Below, one piece after another: positions 53,584 through 61,584 of a stretch of DNA of 64,000 nt. The position numbers and the translations under genes were made by a program. The stretch's first letter is position 1. Each line of letters opens with the position of its first letter. Under the pieces are notes generated by a model. That model did not search any database. It saw nothing but the letters and a program-made list of their open reading frames with translations, and had not been told where the DNA came from. The stretch is from Paenibacillus alginolyticus DSM 5050 = NBRC 15375 (GTDB lineage Bacteria > Bacillota > Bacilli > Paenibacillales > NBRC-103111): assembly GCF_000422905.1 (NCBI RefSeq), contig NZ_AUGY01000008.1, positions 108,783-172,782 of the forward strand. The letters are read 5' to 3'.

Positions 53584-54623
53584 TTGATTTATATTACTCA
53601 AATTAATAATCTCTTCATTATTAAATCAAATGGTTACCAAGCAGATGTTGTTTTAAAAATCCGCAAGATTCCTTGTCGCGTATGGGTTATAGCGAAGTTA
53701 GAATGGACAGTCCCAGATAATGAAGCAACGGTCCAGCTACTACATGAATTATTTGAGGGAGAGCATGTTCATTTCGAAACTTCGTTGCGATTGGAAGAAC
53801 ATCTTATTCAAAAATGGTTTCCTTACGACGCTGCAACAGCTAAGGCCATACGTGAATATTCGGTTAAGTTTACAAATCTGATGACTCTTAAAGGATTCAG
53901 CCCTAAAACGAAAAAAGCATACGAAGGTCATATCCGAAGATTTTGCCTAACTCATTCAGAAGTGTTTTTACAATTAAATGTCAAGAATGTACATTCTTAT
54001 ATACTGGGCATATTTGGGCAAGAACGCTCACATTCTTATATTAATCAGGCCATGAGTGCGTTAAAGCTTTTTTTTGGAAAGGTATTTGGACGTCCCGAAT
54101 TCATTATGAATCTCCCACGCTTACCTATTCTTCCGGTTTGCGAGTTGGAGAAGTTGTCCGTCTTAAGCTACATGACCTTGATAATGAGCGTTTCGTAGTT
54201 CATATACGGCAAGGCAAAGGCAGAAAAGAGCGATTAACCTTATTGTCGCGATCGGCTTATGAAATGATTTGTATCTATTTGGAGAAGGAAAGTCCTCATA
54301 CTTGGCTTTTTCCTGGAGTTGACCGTGATCGCCCAATCACAGAAAGGAGTATTCAACGAGTATTTGATCGTGCACGTGATGTAGCAGGAATCCGAAAACC
54401 GGCAACCATTCATACGCTCCGTCATTCCTTCGCAACGCATTTGCTTGAAGGTGGCACCGATTTACGCTACATTCAAGAACTTCTCGGTCATGAAAATATC
54501 AAAACTACGCAAATTTATACCCATGTAAGTGTGAAAGACGCACGCCGCGTAATGAGCCCTTTAGATCGAATATTTCCGAGTAGTGGAAATATAATTAACA
54601 CAGATTCCTCTCATGAAGGATGA
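53584..54623 (+). pseudogene. Tyrosine recombinase of the cassette array (non-IntI type), internal deletion
   Basis: TTG start after GGGGCGG. N-terminal extra domain (about 1-75, with KIRKIPCRVWVIAKLEWTVPD), core-binding SAM-like domain (about 85-175, TLKGFSPKTKKAYEGHIRRF), then a break at NLPR near 54120. The catalytic domain resumes one frame over with LTYSSGLRVGEVV (Arg I), GKGRKER (Lys), HTLRHSF (H-x-x-R), LLGHENIKTTQIYTH (His and Tyr) and ends SPLDRIF. About 33-36 codons between the domains are missing. The extra segment between box motifs that defines IntI integron integrases is absent. Same direction as the cassettes; stop 28 nt before the first cassette border. Confidence 0.85.
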
Positions 54624-54658
54624 TAAAACGACATATGTCGCAGATTTTACGTTACACG
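54624..54658 (+). other. attI-like primary site with palindrome
   Basis: Between the recombinase stop and the first cassette lies CGACATATGTCG (54629-54640), a perfect 12-bp palindrome, then CAGATTTTAC and the border G|TTACACG (54651-54658). This is the position of an attI site. The dyad could bind the recombinase or a regulator. Confidence 0.55.
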
Positions 54659-55145
54659 ACAGGCGAAGGAAAATACGGGGAACGATCTGGAAAGTCAGTG
54701 ATAGCATTCTATTGATACGTATGAGGAATCAGTAAGAGCATGCCACGGAAGATGATTCAATGAAGATAGTGCCGATGGCACTAAGGAACAAGACCACCAA
54801 CAAGATCGAAAGGAATAAATATCCAATTACTTTCGAGTGATCAAGGCGTGTTCTTGATATTGTAGCGAATTGAGCAAGTGCATGCCACGGAAGGAAGTTC
54901 AGGGAAGCAATCGCCGATGGCACTAGAGATAGAAGAAGAGCAAGAGAAACAACCATGAAAGACAGGCAGATCTGAAACCCAGATGAATGCAATTTCGGAG
55001 AAGAATGTGGGTAACTCAAATACCAGTCGTGTAACAACGTTTTCCCACTGCGGGGCGTACGCCCCTTGGTCCGACCGAAGGATTTCGGGGATGAAGTTTC
55101 AGTCGGACACATCCACCTTCGGTGGACATCGGGAACACAAACACG
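54652..55145 (+). mobile_element. Cassette 1: ORF-less repeated cassette, copy 1
   Basis: No conserved reading frame. Contains two units with the hairpin TGCCACGG...CCGATGGCA, each exactly 40 nt (54741-54780 and 54883-54922); the stem has 8 bp with one bulged A. Strongly similar to cassettes 6 and 7 throughout. Possible structured RNA or single-strand DNA element. Confidence 0.8.
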
Positions 55146-55152
55146 TTATAAG
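55028..55152 (+). repeat. attC-like site 1 (cassette 1)
   Basis: R'' CGTGTAAC (55028-55035) is the exact complement of cassette 1's start GTTACACG. The short 125-nt form, shared with sites 6 and 7; R' GTTATAAG at 55145. Confidence 0.85.
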
Positions 55153-55251
55153 AAATCAGCGCAAACCGAAAAAAACAATGACAATTTCTTTTTAGACTAT
55201 AAAGAACGGGCAAATTACTTCAAATAGGTACGAAGAAAGGACAATACTAAC

Positions 55252-55617
55252 ATGGAAAACGTATCAAATTTAGATAAGTGGGAATCAATAAAATCTTTGC
55301 AATCGACAATTAGTAAGCTTCAGAATGCCTTATCCCAAATGACACATAATGGCGCAAATACTACTCTAGTAAAGAAAAGACTCAAAGCTGTTTACATAGG
55401 CTTAGCTATACTAGAAAACGTTTGGAATCAAAGCCCCCATCATTATACCCTGGAAGATTTAACAGAAGCTCGAAATGTTATTACTGGTTTATTACCATCA
55501 ATTGAGAACAGTTATGCTAAGTCAAAGACTGGTAGTCCCCAAAGAACACTTTTAGAAAGAAGAATTAAAGCGCTGGAACTATCTATTCAAGCGATTGACG
55601 AACTTTCCACTAAATAA
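55252..55617 (+). CDS. Cassette 2 gene: unknown helical protein
   Basis: 121 residues, entirely helical and soluble, with leucine-rich heptads (ESIKSLQSTISKLQNALSQM; LLERRIKALELSIQAIDEL) and a middle segment YTLEDLTEARNVITGLLPSIE. ATG after GAAAGGA. No family recognised. The only gene in its cassette (55146-55866), AT-rich; 107 nt of untranslated sequence precede it. Confidence 0.7.
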   Translation: MENVSNLDKWESIKSLQSTISKLQNALSQMTHNGANTTLVKKRLKAVYIGLAILENVWNQSPHHYTLEDLTEARNVITGLLPSIENSYAKSKTGSPQRTLLERRIKALELSIQAIDELSTK

Positions 55618-55703
55618 CTCGTAATGTAAACGAAGAACCACTTAACTAACGAACAGGATACGATAATTGATATGTGTAGGTATTTCGAAGAAGGCGCTGA
55701 CAT

Positions 55704-55873
55704 CTTATAACACCGCATTCACGCTGCGGGTCGCTATCGCGCCCCTTGGTCCGCCAGAGGAATTCCGAGGAAGTTGAACCAGGCGGACAACCCTACACTG
55801 CCAAACCGCATCGCGGCCGTTCCCTTCGGTCACTTAAGGCAGTGAGGGTTCGTGAATGCCTGAACGTTATGCG
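55704..55873 (+). repeat. attC-like site 2 (cassette 2)
   Basis: R'' CTTATAAC at 55704 matches cassette 2's start GTTATAAG. Inner boxes GCATTCACG and CGTGAATGC pair, a compensated change from GTATTCACG/CGTGAATAC elsewhere. R' GTTATGCG at 55866. The right 120 nt are identical to site 9. Confidence 0.88.
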
Positions 55874-55903
55874 TAATTACTGGAAACCAATTTTATAAAG
55901 TAG

Positions 55904-56596
55904 GTGTCAACTGTGGGGGCTTTTCAGGCAATCTTAGCATTATTACTTTTGTTATTATTAATGTTCATTTTCTATAAATTGGAATCCTTAATCTCAGCAA
56001 AGGCTTTAGTTTTTACCCCTATAACAATTCCAATATTATTTTATTTAGCTAACCTTGCTAGCTTTGGCTCAGTAATGGACATATTTGGAGATAATAAAAC
56101 TGAAATCTTTATTTGTCTATTTCTTTTCAGTTTCATGATTAAAGGATTTTATATTTTATACATTTTTGAAAGAATCGCTCAATCCTCAGTAGATAACAAT
56201 ATAACAGGAGCACTATTTAGGATCGGATATGCCGCTATATCATCCTGTATATATTTTGCCCTAATTTATACAACAGTATATCGAGTATCAGGAAACACCG
56301 CTTTTCAAGGTAATGTGGGGGAAGGAATAGTTAGTCAATTCATTTCATTTTTGTATTTAAGCACTATTATCTTTACTGTAGGCTTCAGTGATATCAGCCC
56401 AGTAGGGAACTTTCCACGATTAATAGTTTTATTGGAAGTTGTGCTCGGATTTATAACTGTTATTTACGCTATATCTTCGTTCACATATTTTAAAGATAAA
56501 TTCAAGGTGAAATCTTCATTTTTAATTAATAAACATAGGCGAAAGTTAAAACAAAGAATAATAAGGAAACGAGGGCATACTCGAAGAAGCCAGTAA
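55904..56596 (+). CDS. Cassette 3 gene: potassium-channel-like membrane protein
   Basis: 230 residues. About five hydrophobic helices (9-26, 36-56, 66-88, 106-127, 175-196). The pore-type segment YLSTIIFTVGFSDISPVGNF, with TVGFSD at 158-163 in place of TVGYGD, lies before the last helix, as in two-helix K+ channel modules. A basic C-terminal tail (NKHRRKLKQRIIRKRGHTRR) points into the cytosol. GTG start. Ion selectivity of the altered filter is uncertain. Channel-like effectors occur in defence systems, but nothing here proves that role. Confidence 0.7.
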   Translation: MSTVGAFQAILALLLLLLLMFIFYKLESLISAKALVFTPITIPILFYLANLASFGSVMDIFGDNKTEIFICLFLFSFMIKGFYILYIFERIAQSSVDNNITGALFRIGYAAISSCIYFALIYTTVYRVSGNTAFQGNVGEGIVSQFISFLYLSTIIFTVGFSDISPVGNFPRLIVLLEVVLGFITVIYAISSFTYFKDKFKVKSSFLINKHRRKLKQRIIRKRGHTRRSQ

Positions 56597-56599
56597 CTA

Positions 56600-56759
56600 C
56601 GCAAAACACCGTATTCACGCGGCGGGCCTTACGGCCCTTGGTCTGCAGAGATTTTCGAGGAAGCGGATTCAACAGACAACCCTGCACCGACTAAGCGCAT
56701 CGCGCCCGGCCTAACGGCCTTAAGTCAGTGAGGGTTCGTGAATACCAGAACGTTAAGCG
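56600..56759 (+). repeat. attC-like site 3 (cassette 3)
   Basis: R'' CGCAAAAC at 56600 matches the complement of its own cassette start GTTATGCG at 7 of 8 bases. Inner GTATTCACG pairs with CGTGAATAC. R' GTTAAGCG at 56752 fits the classical GTTRRRY. Confidence 0.85.
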
Positions 56760-56793
56760 AAATGACCGGAATGATTAGAAAGAAGGTGAAACA

Positions 56794-57462
56794 TTGAAAT
56801 ATCTAGTGAAATTTATTCTACCTGCAATATGTATCATTGTGGTTGTAACGGCTTTCTGGATTTATCCAAATTTCGGTCCAGGGGAAAAAGAATATTCAAC
56901 CATTATATTGCAACAAGATGAATTATCGAAGATAACCACTAATTTGCAAACTGAACTTAATAATCTAAGAAGTGAAAATCAAAACCAAAGGGATACAATA
57001 ACAGAATTAACAGTAAAACTACGCACATTTGATACAGTATTTATGACGCAATCTGATAACGAAAAGAGTATACAAATATTAAATCGTGTTATTGAAAGAT
57101 TGCCTGGGATTAAAAAGAAGTTGGCATTTATCAAAGAACTCAAGAAAGAAAAAGACAAATATTATTTGATACTAGACTATGTCGACTGGTTCTCAGGAGA
57201 TGAAGCAATAATGGCAGCTAAAGAGGATCATAATCCAAGTGATACTCCCAATGGTTTTTATATAAGGAATAAACAAATAGATTATGACAAGGTGTTACTA
57301 GAGGAGAATACGTTAATATATGTTTTGGAGGGAGCTCTAACTAAAAACATAGAATTTAATAAGTTTATATCCGAGGTATCTAATCAAAATCAAGAACGAT
57401 TATTTAATATCTTGATAACTGATGGAAACGTAACATTACTTGAAGAACAATATAGACCCTAG
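56794..57462 (+). CDS. Cassette 4 gene: membrane-anchored coiled-coil protein
   Basis: 222 residues. One N-terminal membrane helix (FILPAICIIVVVTAFWIY), a coiled coil (about 45-95: LSKITTNLQTELNNLRSENQNQRDTITEL), then a soluble domain with YYLILDYVDWFSGDEAIMAAKED and NGFYIRNKQIDYDKVLL, similar to a domain of unknown function in Bacillus lipoproteins and regulators. TTG start after AGAAGGTG. It occupies cassette 56753-57643 alone. Confidence 0.7.
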   Translation: MKYLVKFILPAICIIVVVTAFWIYPNFGPGEKEYSTIILQQDELSKITTNLQTELNNLRSENQNQRDTITELTVKLRTFDTVFMTQSDNEKSIQILNRVIERLPGIKKKLAFIKELKKEKDKYYLILDYVDWFSGDEAIMAAKEDHNPSDTPNGFYIRNKQIDYDKVLLEENTLIYVLEGALTKNIEFNKFISEVSNQNQERLFNILITDGNVTLLEEQYRP

Positions 57463-57488
57463 TAGGTTATTCAGGATGCCAGTCACTT

Positions 57489-57650
57489 CGCTTAACACCG
57501 TATTCACGCTGCGGGGCTGTCGCCCCTTGGTCTGCCAGAGGGGATTTCGAAGAAGCGGATGCATGCAGACAACCCTGCGAGGCTAAGTCTTCGATCCGGC
57601 GCTACCGCGCCTTAAGCCTCTCGGGTTCGTGAATACAACAACGTTATGTG
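57489..57650 (+). repeat. attC-like site 4 (cassette 4)
   Basis: R'' CGCTTAAC at 57489 is the exact complement of its cassette start GTTAAGCG. Inner GTATTCACG pairs with CGTGAATAC. R' GTTATGTG at 57643. Confidence 0.88.
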
Positions 57651-57686
57651 AAAGAAAAGCAAATATATAAAAAAAGGAGATAAATT

Positions 57687-58142
57687 ATGACTATCAAAGC
57701 ATCTAGTAGATATGATTTTTTAATTAATTCATTAACAAATCTAGCACAAAAGGCTTTTATGGATGAGAAGAAATATAAGAAAAGAATGGATAGCTTAAAG
57801 ATCATTAATATCATATTATCATTTTCCGTGACAGTATTATTGGGATTAAAACTAGGTTGGTTCTCTAATATGGCATTAGTATTAAGCGCAGCTCTTACTG
57901 CCTTTAATACATGGGAAGGATATGCAAATTACAAAGAATTATGGATAAGGAAAACTGAATTAAGAATAAAACTAACTCAATTAATGGGAGATCTTATGAT
58001 GCACTTAACTAAACCAGAAAATCACGAAGATATGGAGAAATATAAGGAATTCTATAGGAGATATGAAGAGTTAACAGAGTATCATTCTAAAGATGTCATA
58101 GCCATTTATCAGAGGGAGAATGAAAGCCATATTAATTCGTAA
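57687..58142 (+). CDS. Cassette 5 gene: SLATT-like two-helix membrane protein
   Basis: 151 residues: a short N-terminal helix, two membrane helices (about 38-55 and 60-75), then a long amphipathic helix with WEGYANYKELWIRKTELRIKLTQLMGDL. This is the plan of SLATT/DUF4231 proteins, predicted pore-forming effectors in nucleotide-signal immune systems. Here it stands alone, without a SMODS-type synthase in the same cassette. ATG after AAAAGGAG. Assignment by pattern, not by search. Confidence 0.6.
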   Translation: MTIKASSRYDFLINSLTNLAQKAFMDEKKYKKRMDSLKIINIILSFSVTVLLGLKLGWFSNMALVLSAALTAFNTWEGYANYKELWIRKTELRIKLTQLMGDLMMHLTKPENHEDMEKYKEFYRRYEELTEYHSKDVIAIYQRENESHINS

Positions 58143-58210
58143 AGATCGTATTAAAGACCGCCCCCTTTTTAAAACTTAATTTGCTAGCAATTCAAAGAAG
58201 GCGCTTCCAT

Positions 58211-58376
58211 CACATAACACCGTATTCAAGCTGCGGTCGCTACGCTCCCTTGGTCTGCCGGAAGGATTTCGGGGAAGAAGAATCGGGCAGACAACCCTGC
58301 GAGGCTAAGTGGCGGAGCCACCCGGCGATACGCGCCTTAAGCCTCGCAGGGTTCGTGAATACAACAACGTTACACG
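58211..58376 (+). repeat. attC-like site 5 (cassette 5)
   Basis: R'' CACATAAC at 58211 is the exact complement of its cassette start GTTATGTG. R' GTTACACG at 58369. Centre folds GCTTAAGCC-type arms around GTGGCGGAGCCAC. Confidence 0.87.
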
Positions 58377-58868
58377 ACAGGCGAAGGAAAATACGGTGAA
58401 CAACCTGGAAAAACAGTGATAGCATTCTAATGATATGTATGAGGAATCAGTAAGAGCATGCCACGGAAGAAGATTCAATGAAGATATCGCCGATGGCACT
58501 AAAGAATTAGATCAACAGCAAGATCGAAAGAGATAAATATCCAGTTACTTTCGAGTGATCAGCCATAGGCGTGTTCTTGATAATGTAGCGAATTGAGCAA
58601 GTGCATGCCACGGAAGGAAGTTCAGGGAAGCAATCGCCGATGGCACTAGAGATAGAAGAAGACCAAGAGAAATAACCCATGAAAGACAGGCAGATCAGAA
58701 ACCCAAATGAATGCAATTTCGGAGAAGAATGTGGGTAACTCAAAGACCAGTCGATTAACAACGTTTTCCCACAGCGGGGCATACGCCCATTGGTCCGTCC
58801 GAGGGATCTTGAGGAAGATAATTCAGACGGACACATCCACCTTCGGCGGACGTCGGGAACATAAAACG
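58370..58868 (+). mobile_element. Cassette 6: ORF-less repeated cassette, copy 2
   Basis: Second copy of cassette 1, with scattered substitutions and small indels that break every reading frame. The two 40-nt hairpin units are kept (58459-58498 and 58606-58645). Its R'' box has drifted. Confidence 0.8.
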
Positions 58869-58875
58869 TTACACG
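58752..58875 (+). repeat. attC-like site 6 (cassette 6)
   Basis: R'' CGATTAAC at 58752 matches its cassette start GTTACACG at only 6 of 8 bases, the poorest of the array. Short form. R' GTTACACG at 58868. Confidence 0.8.
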
Positions 58876-59362
58876 ACAGGCGAAGGAAAATACGGGGAAC
58901 AACCTGAAAAGTCAGAGATAGCATTTTAATGATAAGTATGAGGAATCAGTAAGAGCATGCCACGGAAGAAGATTCAATGAAGATATCGCCGATGGCACTA
59001 AGGAACACGACCAAAAGCAAGATCGGAAAAATAAATTTCCAATTACTTTCGAGTGATTAACCATAGGCGTGCTCTTGATACTGTTGCTAATTGAGCAAGA
59101 GCATGCCACGGAAGGATGTTCAGGGAAGCAATCGCCGATGGCACTATTTGAAGCAGACAAGAGAAACAGCTATGAAAGACAGGCAGATCAGAAACCCAAA
59201 TGAATGCAATTTCGGAGAAGAATGTGGGTATCTCAAAGACCCGTCGTGTAACAACGTTTTCCCACTGCGGGGCTTGCGCCCCTTGGTCCGACCGAAGGAA
59301 TTCGAGGAAGATTATTCAGTCGGACACATCCACCTACGGTGGACGTCGGGAACACAAGAACG
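58869..59362 (+). mobile_element. Cassette 7: ORF-less repeated cassette, copy 3
   Basis: Third copy, directly next to copy 2. Hairpin units at 58958-58997 and 59104-59143, again 40 nt each. Confidence 0.8.
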
Positions 59363-59369
59363 TTATAAG
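59245..59369 (+). repeat. attC-like site 7 (cassette 7)
   Basis: R'' CGTGTAAC at 59245 is the exact complement of its cassette start GTTACACG. Short form. R' GTTATAAG at 59362. Confidence 0.85.
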
Positions 59370-59460
59370 AAAGCTGGGCAAATCTATTAAAAACTATAAA
59401 AAATGAACCCCTAATATAGAAGAACACAGCTCGAAAAAATATTGAGATGAGAGTGATGTT

Positions 59461-59794
59461 TTGTTGAATCGAGTGCGAAGTGATTTAAAATATTATCTTA
59501 CAGAACATCAGAACAAGTACAATAGAATATTACATTATTTTGCTTTTTTGTCCGCTTTCATTGCATGGATATATTTGTTTATTGATCTCAGAGTGACAAT
59601 AACTTGCAATGATACATTATTTGTTATCCTGGATCGGGCACTTTTATTTTGAAGGAAATAAACCAGCCTCCTTCCGTTATCCACTTGTGGGATTTTACGC
59701 CGGATTCACTTGGTTTTTTATAAAGACGATTGAAATATTAACAAATAAAGAAATATTGAATAAATGGATAAACAAAGATAACAAGGAAATCTAA
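59461..59794 (+). pseudogene. Cassette 8 gene: Mpo1/DUF962-like membrane protein, frameshifted
   Basis: The first frame (TTG 59461) gives HQNKYNRILHYFAFLSAFIAWIYLF, the second (from about 59606) IHYLLSWIGHFYFEGNKPASFRYPLVGFYAGFTWFFIKT, ending at 59794. Together they match the DUF962/Mpo1 plan: an early HY, then WIGHF-E-N-PA-F-YPL. A one-base loss near 59600 separates them. Yeast Mpo1 is a 2-hydroxy fatty acid dioxygenase; bacterial members are little studied. Could be a sequencing error or true decay. Confidence 0.7.
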
Positions 59795-59857
59795 TTAAAG
59801 AAAACTTTAGAATAGAGTAGAAATTATTTTGTAAGTATCTCAAGAAGGCCCAGCCAT

Positions 59858-60024
59858 CTTATAACACCGTATTCACGTTGCGGGGCTGACGCCCCTTGGT
59901 CAGCCCGAAGGATTTCGGGGAAGTGATTTCAGGCAGACAACCCTGCAAGGCTAAGTGGCGGAGCCACCTAGTCGCTGACGCTCCTTTAAGCCTTTCGGGT
60001 TCGTGAATACAACAACGTTATAAG
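59858..60024 (+). repeat. attC-like site 8 (cassette 8)
   Basis: R'' CTTATAAC at 59858 is the exact complement of its cassette start GTTATAAG. Inner GTATTCACG pairs with CGTGAATAC. R' GTTATAAG at 60017. Confidence 0.88.
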
Positions 60025-60079
60025 AAATGTCCGAAATACTATAAAATCAAAAAAACATTTAAAAAAGAAGAGGAAAATA

Positions 60080-60528
60080 ATGAATACTTCTTATGATGAG
60101 CAAGCAAAGAAGATATTGGATTCGAATGAAATAAGCAATTCAGAAATTAAAGAGCTTCTAATTCTATCTGCTCATTCATCGAAGAAAGCAGAAGAGTATT
60201 TTAAAGCGAATATCCAGTTAAACAACAAAAATTATTAAATTCTTTAATTGAGATCTCAGGTGATTTTGATGATTTTGGTGACTCTGCTCTCGAAGCTTCA
60301 TACGTTATTAAAGAATTTTCAAATAATTTATTAAAAGACCATGAAGACTCTTTGATAAATATATTTTTAAACGATGAAAGAGGTGCCAGGACATTTCTTG
60401 CAATGGCATTAGGGAAGATCAAGAGTAAGAATATTAAAGACTATATTTATGAATTAAGTAAAGATAAAGAACTACAAGGAAATTGGATTATACAGAAAGC
60501 TATTGAATATTATGAAGACACAAATTAA
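60080..60528 (+). pseudogene. Cassette 9 gene: HEAT-like helical protein, frameshifted
   Basis: ATG 60080 after AAGAGGA gives 52 residues (NTSYDEQAKKILDSNEISNS...KKAEEYF) to a stop at 60238. An overlapping frame from about 60208 continues with KQQKLLNSLIEISGDFDDFG and NDERGARTFLAMALGKIKSK to 60528. Joined, the protein would have about 150 residues of paired helices, like HEAT-repeat immunity-type proteins. A one-base indel near 60205 is inferred. No firm family. Confidence 0.6.
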
Positions 60529-60567
60529 AGAACAATTGTGAATGTAATTCAAAGAAGGCGGCCACAT

Positions 60568-60733
60568 CTTATAACACCGTTTTCCCGCTGCGGGGCTTAC
60601 GTCCCTTGGTCCGCCAGAGGAATTCCGAGGAAGTTGAACCAGGCGGACAACCCTACACTGCCAAACCGCATCGCGGCCGTTCCCTTCGGTCACTTAAGGC
60701 AGTGAGGGTTCGTGAATGCCTGAACGTTAGACG
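60568..60733 (+). repeat. attC-like site 9 (cassette 9)
   Basis: R'' CTTATAAC at 60568 is the exact complement of its cassette start GTTATAAG. R' GTTAGACG at 60726 fits GTTRRRY. The right 120 nt equal site 2, while the left inner box is GTTTTCCCG and no longer pairs fully. Confidence 0.87.
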
Positions 60734-60794
60734 AAACTCTTGATAATACAATTAGACCAGCTACAACCATTTTCGTATTTTCAGGAGGGTAAAC

Positions 60795-61346
60795 TTGAAA
60801 ACACCTTTTGTTATAGCAATCTCAGCGGTTTCAGGTGGTGGAAAGACTACAGCAATACAACTTTTAAACAAGCGATTGACTAATTCTACTGCATTATTTT
60901 TCGATGAATATGATTTTGAAGGACCAGAAAATTTAATAGAGTGGGTTAGACGTGGAGGGAACTATAATGAATGGAAATTACAACCTCTGATAAATGATTT
61001 AACTACGATATTGGATAACAAAGACCATTGTAATGAATATATATTGCTAGATTACCCATTTGCTTACTTGAATCACGAAATGAAAGAATATGTAGATTTA
61101 GCAATATTTATTGATACCCCATTAGATGTGGCAATGGCAAGACGAATATTGAGAAATCAAATAACAACTAAAGAGATTAGAATTGACATGGAATCATATT
61201 TGTCTGGTGCGAGAGAAGCATACGTCACTATGTTAAATACTGTAAAACCAAACTTAGATATAGTTATTGATGGACTTGTAGGCAAGGATATTTTGGTAGA
61301 AGAGATTATTAAGACCGTAAAGAAGCATTTGAAAATTATTCGATGA
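60795..61346 (+). CDS. Cassette 10 gene: P-loop kinase (uridine-kinase-like)
   Basis: 183 residues. Walker A SAVSGGGKTTAIQLL at 10-24; FFDEYDFEGPENLIEWVRRGG as in small-molecule kinases of the uridine kinase group; Walker B-like EYILLDYPFAY; DLAIFIDTPLDVAMARRILR, the lid region with arginines. Likely phosphorylates a nucleoside, sugar or antibiotic. TTG start after AGGAGGG. Intact and alone in its cassette. Confidence 0.75.
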   Translation: MKTPFVIAISAVSGGGKTTAIQLLNKRLTNSTALFFDEYDFEGPENLIEWVRRGGNYNEWKLQPLINDLTTILDNKDHCNEYILLDYPFAYLNHEMKEYVDLAIFIDTPLDVAMARRILRNQITTKEIRIDMESYLSGAREAYVTMLNTVKPNLDIVIDGLVGKDILVEEIIKTVKKHLKIIR

Positions 61347-61358
61347 GGTCAAGAGCTT

Positions 61359-61524
61359 CGTCTAACACCGTTTTCCCGCGGCGGGGCTGCGCCCCTTGGT
61401 CTGCGAGAGACATTTCGAGGAAGCTGAGTCAAGCAGACAACCCTGCAAGGCTAAGTGGCGGAGCCACCCAGTCGCTAACGCTCCTTTAAGCCTTTCGGGT
61501 TCGTGAATACAACAACGTTAAGTG
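61359..61524 (+). repeat. attC-like site 10 (cassette 10)
   Basis: R'' CGTCTAAC at 61359 is the exact complement of its cassette start GTTAGACG. R' GTTAAGTG at 61517 fits GTTRRRY. The right half is shared with sites 8 and 11. Confidence 0.88.
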
Positions 61525-61584
61525 AAAGTCAGGTAAACCCGGATAAAACCATATTTTAAATCATTATATTTGGGGGATTTCAAG

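Noticed and set aside
53584..54623. Housekeeping XerC/XerD
   Set aside because: The extra N-terminal domain, SPLDRIF-type ending and direct linkage to the array do not fit Xer, and the gene is broken, which an essential recombinase would not tolerate.
54729..55112. Minus-strand coding frame over cassette 1 (and similar frames at 58507-58902 and 58912-59160)
   Set aside because: The frames run through the attC-like repeat and are not kept in the same phase in the three copies of the cassette; indels between copies break them.
54983..55195. Plus-strand frames starting MNAISEKNV in cassettes 1, 6 and 7
   Set aside because: They recur only because the DNA is repeated; they cross the cassette border, which would not be a stable gene, and have no proper ribosome site.
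61570..61584. TTG start for the GNAT gene
   Set aside because: It overlaps the GGGGG ribosome site that is ideally placed for the ATG at 61585.
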